A DNA stretch of 6,256 bases, taken from NCBI GenBank assembly GCA_015486915.1, contig WFQS01000663.1, forward strand, positions 1 to 6,256, read 5' to 3'. Each line of letters starts with the position of its first letter. Position 1 is the stretch's first letter. A program made the translations under genes and the position numbers. This document shows positions 1-5,426 of this stretch, piece by piece. This DNA comes from Desulfobacteraceae bacterium (GTDB taxonomy: Bacteria > Desulfobacterota > Desulfobacteria > Desulfobacterales > Desulfobacteraceae). Below the pieces are notes generated by a model. The model was not told the DNA's origin, did not search any database, and saw nothing but the letters and a program-made list of their open reading frames with translations.

Positions 1-927
1 GTTGCCACAACAAGATCCGGGATCAATATGGATGCTGTACTTGATATGGCAAAGGCCATTAAAAAAACAGCTGATCTTACAGCAGACGATGATGGCATAG
101 GATGCGCCAAATTATGTGTTTTTTCAAATATTCCACAGGATATGCCTTTCATGGCAGGGGCATATCTCGGCGTTGGCGTTTCAGATGCAGTTATAAATGT
201 GGGGGTCAGCGGTCCGGGCGTTGTGAAAAAAGCCATTGAAAGGGCAATTGAGTCTTCTCCTGATATTGAACTTGGGAAAATAGCTGAAATTATTAAAACA
301 ACTGCCTGTAAAGTTACAAGGGTCGGAGAACTCATCGGCAGGGAAGTGGCAGATCAGTTAAATATAAAATTTGGTGTTGTTGATCTTTCCCTTGCCCCCA
401 CCCCAACGGTTGGAGACAGTATAGGAGAAATATTTCAGGCCCTTGGACTTACAAGTATCGGAGTTCCAGGCTCAACTGCAGCACTTGCAATGTTAAATGA
501 TGCTGTCAAAAAAGGGGGCGCATTTGCAAGCTCCCATGTGGGAGGATTAAGCGGAGCTTTTATTCCCGTAAGTGAGGATTTGAATATTGCAGAAGCAGCT
601 GACAAGGGGTATCTTTCAATTGAGAAACTCGAAGCCATGACATGCGTATGTTCCGTAGGCCTTGATATGGTGCCGGTACCGGGTGATATTTCAGAGGAAA
701 CACTGGCTGGAATCATTGCAGATGAGATGGCGATCGGCATGATTAACAATAAAACAACAGCAACAAGACTGATACCCGTTCCAGGGAAAAAAGCAGGCGA
801 CAGCATTTATTTCGGAGGTCTTCTCGGAGAAGCAAAAATAATGAATGTCCCCCATGCGGCAAATAAAGATAGATTTGTCAGATATGGCGGCAGGATACCA
901 GCTCCCATTCACAGCATGAAAAATTAA
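1..927 (+). CDS. PFL (DUF711/UPF0210) family protein, 5'-truncated
   Basis: The reading frame is open from the first base of the window, so the gene begins upstream; 308 codons are visible before the TAA at 925-927. Full family members are about 450 residues, so roughly the first third is missing. Counting from the first visible codon, family-typical glycine-rich stretches are seen: SGPGVV near 70-75, [14 protein letters not shown] near 132-145, [12 protein letters not shown] near 154, and [17 protein letters not shown] near 177-192. The first visible residues ([13 protein letters not shown]) also fit this family and continue past the ATG at 28, so that ATG is internal. The family is soluble and cytoplasmic, resembles pyruvate formate-lyase-type folds only distantly, and has no established reaction. 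In many genomes it sits next to a small ACT-domain protein; that neighbour, if present, lies outside the window. The gene converges on the dGTPase-like gene. Confidence 0.85.
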   Translation, partial: VATTRSGINMDAVLDMAKAIKKTADLTADDDGIGCAKLCVFSNIPQDMPFMAGAYLGVGVSDAVINVGVSGPGVVKKAIERAIESSPDIELGKIAEIIKTTACKVTRVGELIGREVADQLNIKFGVVDLSLAPTPTVGDSIGEIFQALGLTSIGVPGSTAALAMLNDAVKKGGAFASSHVGGLSGAFIPVSEDLNIAEAADKGYLSIEKLEAMTCVCSVGLDMVPVPGDISEETLAGIIADEMAIGMINNKTTATRLIPVPGKKAGDSIYFGGLLGEAKIMNVPHAANKDRFVRYGGRIPAPIHSMKN

Positions 928-957
928 TACCTAACTCCTGGTTTTTTGAGTGGTTTT
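928..957. other. Short convergent intergenic spacer with T-rich direct repeat
   Basis: Only 30 bp separate the two convergent genes. The block TGGTTTTTT occurs at 939-947 and again at 951-959, the second copy running into the stop codon of the leftward gene. ACTC at 934-937 can pair with GAGT at 948-951 ahead of the second T run, giving a weak four-base-pair terminator-like element for the rightward gene. No strong hairpin is seen for the leftward gene. Confidence 0.35.
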
Positions 958-2091
958 TTAAACATTGGGGATGGGCAGAAATACCCTTGAATAAACTTCC
1001 ATGGCATATCTGTCTGTCATGCTGGCAATAACATCGCAGACGGCTCTTTCCAGAGAATTTTTACAGGGATCCCATGGTGCCATTTCCATTTTTTCAAGTT
1101 CTTTCTGTAGTTGATTTGTGTTGGTGAGGAAATACTGGTAAAGCTCGGTTAATATTTTTTTTGCCTTGATAAATTCACTGTGAACTGAAGCGGATCTGTA
1201 AACATTCTTATATAAAAATTGTCTTAATACAGTCATTGCGGAAAATATTTTATCTCCCATGCTCAGCTCCAGTCGGCCTTTATTTACAACGCTGTTATAA
1301 ACAACTTCCTGAATCATTGTTCTTGCCCTTTCCGAATGGGTTCTGCCTATCTCTTTTACGCATATTGCCGGGATATCATTGATTTTAATTACACCGCTTC
1401 TTATGGCATCATCAAGGTCATGATTAAGATAGGCAATTATGTCGGCAATTCTTACAATTTTTCCTTCAATGGTTGATGCCGTCTCCCCGGGAACCGATGG
1501 CATAATATCTCCGAAACCCTTTGAGTGCTTAAGAATACCGTTTTTCACTTCTTCTGTAAGATTTAGTCCTTTTCCTTTATTTTCCAAAACGTCAACCACC
1601 CTTAAACTCTGCTCCGCATGGGAAAAATTTAAAGAATATATTTCCTGGAGTGCTGTTTCGCCACCATGGCCAAATGGAGTATGGCCGAGGTCATGGCCGA
1701 GGGCAACGGCTTCTGCAAGATCTTCGTTCAGCCTCATTGCCCTTGCTATATTCCTCGCAATTTCAGAAACTTCAAGGGTGTGTGTCAGTCTTGTCCTGTA
1801 ATGATCACCAAGGGGAGACAAAAACACCTGGGTTTTGTATTTCAGCCTTCTGAATGCATTGGAATAAACTATCCTGTCCCTGTCAATCTGAAAAGGGGTC
1901 CTCATGCTGCAGGCAGCTTCTGTTTTTTTGCGCCCTTTTGTCTTAACGCTTGGACAGGCAAATCTGGAAAGAAAACCCTCCTCTCTTGCCTGGTATGCTT
2001 GTCGAATTGACGGGGCATTGTCTCTGATATCATATTGATTGATTCTGATTATATTATTCTTTTCAGCAGTATTTTTATTTACAAAATTCAT
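958..2091 (-). CDS. dgt: Deoxyguanosinetriphosphate triphosphohydrolase-like protein (HD domain)
   Basis: This 377-residue protein is the right size for the dGTPase-like branch of the family, which is shorter than E. coli Dgt at about 505 residues. These enzymes hydrolyse dNTPs to deoxynucleoside plus triphosphate, with effects on dNTP pools. The HD metal site is complete: H104 in RLTHTLEVSEIAR, H133-D134 in LGHDLGHTPFGHGGE, and D217 in KIVRIADIIAYLNHDLDDA. The family N-terminal block, RTPFQIDRDRIVYSNAFRRLKYKTQVF (64-90), is also intact. The start at 2089-2091 is the only ATG before residue 63. It has a modest GGA-containing ribosome site (GATGGAAATCAA) just upstream and leaves about 28 residues ahead of the usual family start. 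It is transcribed alone, divergently from the deaminase gene. The substrate cannot be fixed from sequence; the family assignment is secure. Confidence 0.93.
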   Translation of the reverse strand: MNFVNKNTAEKNNIIRINQYDIRDNAPSIRQAYQAREEGFLSRFACPSVKTKGRKKTEAACSMRTPFQIDRDRIVYSNAFRRLKYKTQVFLSPLGDHYRTRLTHTLEVSEIARNIARAMRLNEDLAEAVALGHDLGHTPFGHGGETALQEIYSLNFSHAEQSLRVVDVLENKGKGLNLTEEVKNGILKHSKGFGDIMPSVPGETASTIEGKIVRIADIIAYLNHDLDDAIRSGVIKINDIPAICVKEIGRTHSERARTMIQEVVYNSVVNKGRLELSMGDKIFSAMTVLRQFLYKNVYRSASVHSEFIKAKKILTELYQYFLTNTNQLQKELEKMEMAPWDPCKNSLERAVCDVIASMTDRYAMEVYSRVFLPIPNV

Positions 2092-2116
2092 TTGATTTCC
2101 ATCATTTCTTTATAAA

Positions 2117-2130
2117 CGGCCATAAGGCCG
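2117..2130. promoter_or_regulatory. Small perfect inverted repeat in the dgt leader
   Basis: CGGCC at 2117-2121 and GGCCG at 2126-2130 form a perfect five-base-pair GC-rich stem around the loop ATAA, in otherwise very AT-rich DNA. In the leftward transcript it lies about 25 nt before the dgt start codon. It could be a leader hairpin or a small operator. There is no T run of terminator quality after it. Confidence 0.35.
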
Positions 2131-2152
2131 ATAATGACCTGAATATGTTTTG

Positions 2153-2181
2153 ATTTTAAGCTCTTTCATTTAAAAAATCAA
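2153..2181 (-). promoter_or_regulatory. Predicted sigma70-type promoter for dgt
   Basis: On the minus strand there is TTGATT (plus 2176-2181), a 17 bp spacer and TAAAAT (plus 2153-2158). Both hexamers are close to consensus and the spacing is ideal. The predicted start, near 2145, gives a leader of about 55 nt that contains the GGCC inverted repeat. Similar matches occur by chance in AT-rich DNA, so this is a prediction only. Confidence 0.45.
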
Positions 2182-2184
2182 TAA

Positions 2185-2201
2185 ATTCATGTATATTCAT
2201 G
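2185..2201. repeat. ATTCATG direct repeat / CATG-N6-CATG site between divergent promoters
   Basis: ATTCATG occurs at 2185-2191 and again at 2195-2201, separated by TAT. The same bases form a partial palindrome, CATG-N6-CATG. It lies between the predicted -35 elements of the two divergent promoters, where a shared regulator could bind. No particular regulator is recognised. Confidence 0.25.
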
Positions 2202-2249
2202 CCGAATTTAAATAAATGTAATAAAATTATTGTGCATATTGTTTAAATT

Positions 2250-2278
2250 TTGTAAAGGTATTTTTTAATTATCATAAT
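2250..2278 (+). promoter_or_regulatory. Predicted sigma70-type promoter for the deaminase gene
   Basis: TTGTAA at 2250-2255, a 17 bp spacer and CATAAT at 2273-2278 predict transcription from about 2284-2286, some 40 nt before the ATG at 2325. If this is the promoter, candidate start codons upstream of about 2285 cannot be used. AT-rich context makes chance matches likely. Confidence 0.4.
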
Positions 2279-2324
2279 TCAGATATGGGGCAGCGTTATC
2301 GAATCATCAAAGAACGTATATTAT

Positions 2325-2825
2325 ATGGAGTCTGCACTTGAAGAAGCCCAAAAAGCTTTTAACAGGGGAGATTTTCCCGTTGGATGTGTTATTGTTCAGC
2401 ATGACAGGGTAATTTCCACGGGATCAAGGACAGGGACATCATCAAAAACAACAAGGGCCAGTGAAATTGATCACGCTGAAATAAGGGCATTAAAAAAACT
2501 TGAATCTGAAGATCTGGATTTCTGCCCTGACAGGGCAGTACTTTTTTCCACAATGGAGCCGTGTCTCATGTGTTTTGCAGCCATAATTCTGTCAGGAATA
2601 AAACAAATAGTCTATGCATACGAGGACCCCATGGGAGGCGGTACAAAATGTGACCTTAAACAATTGCCGTCACTTTACAGCGGGAGTGGAATTAATGTGA
2701 CTTCAGGAGTATTACGGAAAAAAAGTCTTGACCTTTTTCAAAAATTTTTTAAAAAAGAGGATAATTTGTATTGGAAAAACAGTGAGCTTGAGCGTTATAC
2801 ACTTGATCAGTCTGTTGAGCCGTAA
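2325..2825 (+). CDS. Zinc-dependent nucleoside/tRNA adenosine deaminase-like protein (TadA/CMP-dCMP deaminase fold)
   Basis: From the ATG at 2325 the protein has 166 residues and the complete deaminase signature: H50 and catalytic E52 in DHAEIRAL, then C80 and C83 in TMEPCLMC. FPVGCVIV at 17-24 and the IVYAYEDPMGGG stretch at 95-106 are also typical. Enzymes of this fold deaminate adenosine-34 in tRNA (TadA) or free bases and nucleosides. It is TadA-sized, but the loop before HAE is unusual: TGSRTG stands where TadA has a GHN motif, and SEIDHAE where TadA has DPTAHAE. tRNA editing is therefore not certain, and no symbol is given. The start is doubtful. No good ribosome site precedes 2325, yet the frame stays open back to the stop at 2253-2255, and the residues just before the ATG (NVYY) resemble the usual N-terminus ending in YM. 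ATC at 2298 is one upstream candidate. The C-terminal 30 residues are charged and unremarkable. Confidence 0.8.
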   Translation: MESALEEAQKAFNRGDFPVGCVIVQHDRVISTGSRTGTSSKTTRASEIDHAEIRALKKLESEDLDFCPDRAVLFSTMEPCLMCFAAIILSGIKQIVYAYEDPMGGGTKCDLKQLPSLYSGSGINVTSGVLRKKSLDLFQKFFKKEDNLYWKNSELERYTLDQSVEP

Positions 2826-2929
2826 CAGGCAGAATAACGATTGTTTTATCAAAAGGGGACAGTAGTATCCCAAATTATAAGAAAGAGCTCACTTTTGACA
2901 GAGTAACAAATGCTTTTTCTATATTCGTC

Positions 2930-2946
2930 AAAATCTCAGATTTTTT
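2930..2946 (+). terminator. Weak AT-rich terminator-like hairpin downstream of the deaminase gene
   Basis: AAAATC at 2930-2935 pairs with GATTTT at 2939-2944 around the three-base loop TCA, followed by two more T's. The stem is six base pairs but has only one G-C pair, and it lies about 105 bp past the stop codon. It may end the deaminase transcript, but it is weak. Confidence 0.3.
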
Positions 2947-3014
2947 GAGGTGCTGTAACGCAGTTCAGATCTGCCTTATGGCTGTTATAGGGGAATAGTA
3001 CATTGGAATGGAAG

Positions 3015-3038
3015 TTGTGCAGAGAATTGTGCAGAGAA
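3015..3038 (+). repeat. Perfect 12 bp tandem repeat upstream of the infC promoter
   Basis: TTGTGCAGAGAA occurs at 3015-3026 and again, with no gap, at 3027-3038. It sits about 40 bp upstream of the predicted -35 element of the infC operon. It may be a recent slippage duplication or a pair of protein-binding sites. Confidence 0.9.
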
Positions 3039-3077
3039 ATAGATAACAGGGATGTGGGCAGATTTGAGAAATACTGC

Positions 3078-3106
3078 TTGCAATTATCAGGTAAAGGCTG
3101 TATGAT
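3078..3106 (+). promoter_or_regulatory. Predicted sigma70-type promoter of the infC-rpmI-rplT-pheST operon
   Basis: TTGCAA at 3078-3083 (4 of 6 match to TTGACA) and TATGAT at 3101-3106 (5 of 6 match to TATAAT) are separated by exactly 17 bp. Transcription would begin near 3112-3114 and give a leader of about 60 nt. No other promoter of similar quality is seen before infC, and the downstream genes are tightly packed, so it probably drives the whole operon. Confidence 0.6.
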
Positions 3107-3159
3107 CAGTAGTTGCTATATAAAATCAGCCATAGGCAAAACACTATTAATAAATCAGC

Positions 3160-3167
3160 AGGAGGTG
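3160..3167 (+). promoter_or_regulatory. Strong Shine-Dalgarno sequence that fixes the infC start
   Basis: AGGAGGTG at 3160-3167 is an extended match to the 16S rRNA 3' end. Its GGAGG core (3161-3165) is six bases from the ATA at 3172, which is ideal spacing, but more than 40 bases from the GTG at 3208. There is no ATG, GTG or TTG in frame between them. Confidence 0.85.
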
Positions 3168-3171
3168 CAGG

Positions 3172-3696
3172 ATAGGTAGACAAAGTAACCAGCGCAACAG
3201 GATTAATGTGAACAGGGATATCCGTGCCAGAGAAGTTCGTGTTATAGGCGTTGATGGTGAACAGGTAGGGGTTATGCCCATAGATGAGGCTCTACAAAAA
3301 GCTGGAAACCATAAATTGGATCTTGTAGAGGTGTCCCCAACGGCAAAACCGCCTGTCTGTAAAATAATGGATTATGGCCGATATAAATATGAATTAACAA
3401 AAAAACATCAGGAATCCAGAAAAAAGCAGAAGGGATTTCAGATTAAGGAAATTAAAGTCAGGCCTAAAACTGATACCCATGATCTTGAAACAAAGGTCAA
3501 GCATATCAGAAAGTTTGTCGGTAATGGTGATAAGGTTAAGGTTACTGTGGTGTTCAGGGGAAGAGAAATTACACTTTCTCAACAGGCAAGGCAAATTTTG
3601 TCAAAAGTAGCTGAGATGTCAGATGAATTTGCCCAGATTGAGCAGGAACCTAAATTTGAGGGCAGAACAATGACTATGCTGCTGTCGCCAAAATAA
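3172..3696 (+). CDS. infC: Translation initiation factor IF-3, probable AUA start
   Basis: IF3 binds the 30S subunit, keeps it apart from 50S and checks start codon-initiator tRNA pairing. Read from the ATA at 3172 the protein has 174 residues, close to the usual 170-180. The N-terminus then shows the family sequence RNRIN followed by DIRAREVRVIGVDGEQVG. The IF3 signature PPVCKIMDYGRY lies at 60-71, a lysine-rich linker follows, and the C-terminal domain runs from about EIKVRP at 93 to the end, with RGRE at 129-132. A start at the GTG at 3208, preceded only by a weak AGGA, would cut off the conserved RNRIN segment and ignore the strong ribosome site. Known infC genes use AUU (E. coli) or AUC (Myxococcus xanthus), and IF3 represses its own mRNA through this codon; the same control is inferred here. 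It is the first gene of the operon. Confidence 0.92.
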   Translation: MGRQSNQRNRINVNRDIRAREVRVIGVDGEQVGVMPIDEALQKAGNHKLDLVEVSPTAKPPVCKIMDYGRYKYELTKKHQESRKKQKGFQIKEIKVRPKTDTHDLETKVKHIRKFVGNGDKVKVTVVFRGREITLSQQARQILSKVAEMSDEFAQIEQEPKFEGRTMTMLLSPK

Positions 3697-3737
3697 TTTC
3701 GGAATTGGAATTAAAGTAAACAATATTAACTTTTTCT

Positions 3738-3788
3738 ATGGTGGTATAACCCGCCCGCTATGAGGTGGTTTATGCCATTATATTTTTT
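3738..3788 (+). promoter_or_regulatory. Stem-loop with T run between infC and rpmI (candidate attenuator / L20 regulatory site)
   Basis: The lower stem pairs ATGG (3738-3741) with CCAT (3775-3778). After a three-base bulge (3742-3744), 3745-3755 pairs with 3764-3774 across eleven positions, with two G-U pairs and one C-U mismatch. The loop is eight bases (3756-3763). Six T's follow at 3783-3788, after a short TATA spacer. This looks like an intrinsic terminator, or an attenuator with readthrough. L20 represses rpmI-rplT through structured RNA just upstream in E. coli, and through a leader attenuator in Bacillus, so an L20 role is plausible. That role is inferred, not shown. Confidence 0.6.
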
Positions 3789-3820
3789 GAAGAGACTGCC
3801 AATGTAATGGAGAATAGAAT

Positions 3821-4018
3821 ATGCCAAAGATAAAAACCAATAGAGCGGCTGCAAAGCGCTTTAAAAAAACAGGTTCAGGACATTATAAATTCAGGAAATC
3901 GCATTCAAGTCATATTTTGACAAAGAAAACGACAAAGAGGAAAAGATCGTTCAGGCTTGATCAGATTATTGATAAATCAGATATGAAAGAAGTAAAACGT
4001 CTGTTGCCAAACGGATAG
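3821..4018 (+). CDS. rpmI: 50S ribosomal protein L35
   Basis: This 65-residue, strongly basic protein is of normal L35 length and matches the family along its whole length: [20 protein letters not shown] at the start, [15 protein letters not shown] in the middle, and a VKRLLPNG end. It is a late-assembling component of the 50S subunit. TGGAGA at 3808-3813, eight bases before the ATG, is the ribosome site. It lies 124 bp after infC, behind the stem-loop, and 25 bp before rplT, the order seen in most bacteria. In E. coli, translation of rpmI is the target of L20 repression and rplT is coupled to it. Confidence 0.97.
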   Translation: MPKIKTNRAAAKRFKKTGSGHYKFRKSHSSHILTKKTTKRKRSFRLDQIIDKSDMKEVKRLLPNG

Positions 4019-4043
4019 ATACTTTATTCCAGGGAGTATAATA

Positions 4044-4394
4044 ATGAGAGTAAAAAGAGGTTTTAAAGCAAGAAGGCGCAGAAATAAAGTCCTAAAGCTT
4101 GCTAAGGGTTTCAGGGGTAGTCGCAGTAAACTTTACCGTACGGCTGCAGATTCTGTTAATAAGGCATTGATGTATGCTTACCGTGACCGCAGGGCCCGTA
4201 AAAGGGATTTTCGTAAACTGTGGATCATAAGGATAAATGCGGCTGCAAGGATGAATGACCTTTCTTATAATAAATTTATACACGGGCTTAAACTTGCTAA
4301 TATAGAACTTGACAGAAAAGTGCTGGCTGATCTTGCTGTGAATGACCCTGCAGGTTTTTCCGAGATAGCCTCAAAAGCAGCATCTCAGTTTTGA
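4044..4394 (+). CDS. rplT: 50S ribosomal protein L20
   Basis: The 116-residue basic protein has normal L20 length. The extended arginine/lysine-rich N-terminal arm ([25 protein letters not shown]... in the usual order) threads into 23S rRNA and is needed early in 50S assembly. The globular half carries the family residues [13 protein letters not shown] near 57-69 and [26 protein letters not shown] near 73-98. The globular domain is the part that binds the mRNA operator in species with L20 autoregulation. AGGGAG at 4031-4036 lies seven bases before the ATG. It is 25 bp after rpmI and 23 bp before pheS, so it is almost certainly cotranscribed with both. Confidence 0.97.
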   Translation: MRVKRGFKARRRRNKVLKLAKGFRGSRSKLYRTAADSVNKALMYAYRDRRARKRDFRKLWIIRINAAARMNDLSYNKFIHGLKLANIELDRKVLADLAVNDPAGFSEIASKAASQF

Positions 4395-4417
4395 TCCTGT
4401 CGGAGTAGAGGGCAATT

Positions 4418-5425
4418 GTGGTAAAAAGCATAAAAGAGATTGAAGAACAGGCGTTTGAAGAACTTGAGAATGCCTTGACGTCTGAAGATGTGGAAAGTCT
4501 TTCAATTAAATATCTCGGCAGAAAGGGACTTGTTACAACATTTTTAAGGAATATTTCAAAGCTTCCTGAAAGTGAAAGACCAAATGCAGGTAAAAATGCC
4601 AATTTACTTAAGACCGTACTTGACAAGGCATTTAAAAACGCCGCTGATAAACTGAAATCCCAAAAGGGCGGTACAGATGATTTTATTGATGTAACCCTGC
4701 CAGGTCGTCCCCTGACAAGGGGGCATCTCCACCCCATTACTAAAATTTCAAGGGAAATTTCTGATATTTTTGTAAAACTCGGGTTTGATATTGCAGAAGG
4801 CCCTGAAGTTGAGACGGATTATTACAATTTTGAGGCTCTTAATATACCAAAGTACCATCCTGCAAGGGATATGCAGGATACTTTTTATATATCCGATTCC
4901 ATAGTTTTAAGGACTCATACTTCACCGACTCAACCACGGGTTATGGAAAAAACTCATCCTCCTGTAAGGATTATTGCACCTGGTAAGGTTTACAGGTGCG
5001 ATTCAGATATTACCCATACCCCCATGTTTCACCAGGTGGAAGGGTTGATGGTTGATAAAAATGTGTCCTTTGGAGATCTTAAGGGTATACTTACAACATT
5101 TATTCAGCAGATTTTTGATAAGGAAACATCTTTAAGGTTCCGCCCGAGTTATTTTCCGTTTACCGAGCCAAGTGCAGAAGTTGATATTCGATGCGTGATC
5201 TGTAAAGGAAAAGGGTGCAGGGTGTGCTCAAAATCAGGGTGGTTAGAGATTCTCGGTGCTGGCATGGTGCATCCTGCGGTGTTTGAGAATATGGGATATG
5301 ATACTGATAAATACACGGGTTTCGCTTTTGGAGTGGGGATCGAGCGTCTTGCAATGCTCAAATACGGCATAGATGACTTGAGAAAATTTTTTGAAAATAA
5401 TATGCGTTTTTTAGGTCAATTTTGA
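4418..5425 (+). CDS. pheS: Phenylalanine--tRNA ligase alpha subunit
   Basis: PheS is the catalytic subunit of the cytoplasmic (alpha-beta)2 enzyme that charges tRNA-Phe. The 335 residues match normal length. An N-terminal helical tRNA-binding region (about 1-85) is followed by the class II synthetase core: motif 1 around LHPITKISREI (104-114), motif 2 with RIIAPGKVYR (184-193) and FHQVEG (205-210), and motif 3 GFAFGVGIERLAML (301-314). TSPTQPRVM and FRPSYFPFTEPSAEVD are also typical. Between them is a CxxC-x4-CxxC cluster (C259, C262, C267, C270), absent from E. coli PheS but seen in PheS of various other bacteria; it could bind a metal. The GTG start at 4418 has AGAGGG at 4407-4412 with five-base spacing and gives a normal N-terminus. 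No phenylalanine-rich leader peptide fits in the 23 bp after rplT. The stop lies one base before the pheT ATG. Confidence 0.97.
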   Translation: MVKSIKEIEEQAFEELENALTSEDVESLSIKYLGRKGLVTTFLRNISKLPESERPNAGKNANLLKTVLDKAFKNAADKLKSQKGGTDDFIDVTLPGRPLTRGHLHPITKISREISDIFVKLGFDIAEGPEVETDYYNFEALNIPKYHPARDMQDTFYISDSIVLRTHTSPTQPRVMEKTHPPVRIIAPGKVYRCDSDITHTPMFHQVEGLMVDKNVSFGDLKGILTTFIQQIFDKETSLRFRPSYFPFTEPSAEVDIRCVICKGKGCRVCSKSGWLEILGAGMVHPAVFENMGYDTDKYTGFAFGVGIERLAMLKYGIDDLRKFFENNMRFLGQF

Positions 5426-5426
5426 T

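Larger units (their letters stand above)
2826..3171. other. 346 bp non-coding stretch between the deaminase gene and infC
   Basis: No convincing gene is found; ATG-initiated frames here are only a few codons long. From left to right it holds a GGGGACAG...TCCC motif near 2855-2871, a short AT-rich hairpin with trailing T's at 2930-2946, a perfect 12 bp tandem repeat at 3015-3038, a good promoter at 3078-3106, and a leader of about 60 nt ending in a strong Shine-Dalgarno sequence. No tRNA cloverleaf or riboswitch was recognised. Neither thrS, which often precedes infC, nor a remnant of it is visible. Confidence 0.7.

Noticed and set aside
435..806. Minus-strand frame inside the PFL family gene
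   Set aside because: The plus strand is uninterrupted and family-like throughout; the antisense frame is a by-product.
1439..2010. Overlapping plus-strand frames opposite dgt
   Set aside because: The minus strand here encodes the complete HD-domain protein with its metal ligands; the plus-strand frames have no family features.
2285..2341. ATG at 2285 opening an 18-codon frame that overlaps the deaminase start
   Set aside because: It has no ribosome site, lies at the predicted transcript start, and encodes nothing recognisable. A frameshift linking it to the deaminase is not needed, because the deaminase frame itself stays open upstream.
2826..3171. Search for a tRNA, small RNA, riboswitch or small gene in the longest gap
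   Set aside because: No cloverleaf, conserved riboswitch core or frame with a ribosome site and meaningful length was found; only the promoter, leader and small repeats are supported.
4395..4417. Search for a pheM-like leader peptide and attenuator before pheS
   Set aside because: Only 23 bp lie between rplT and pheS, too short for a leader peptide and terminator.
4297..4737. Open frame on the minus strand across the rplT-pheS junction
   Set aside because: It is antisense to two secure genes and their ribosome sites; the serine/leucine-rich translation is typical of a complement of lysine/glutamate-rich coding DNA.
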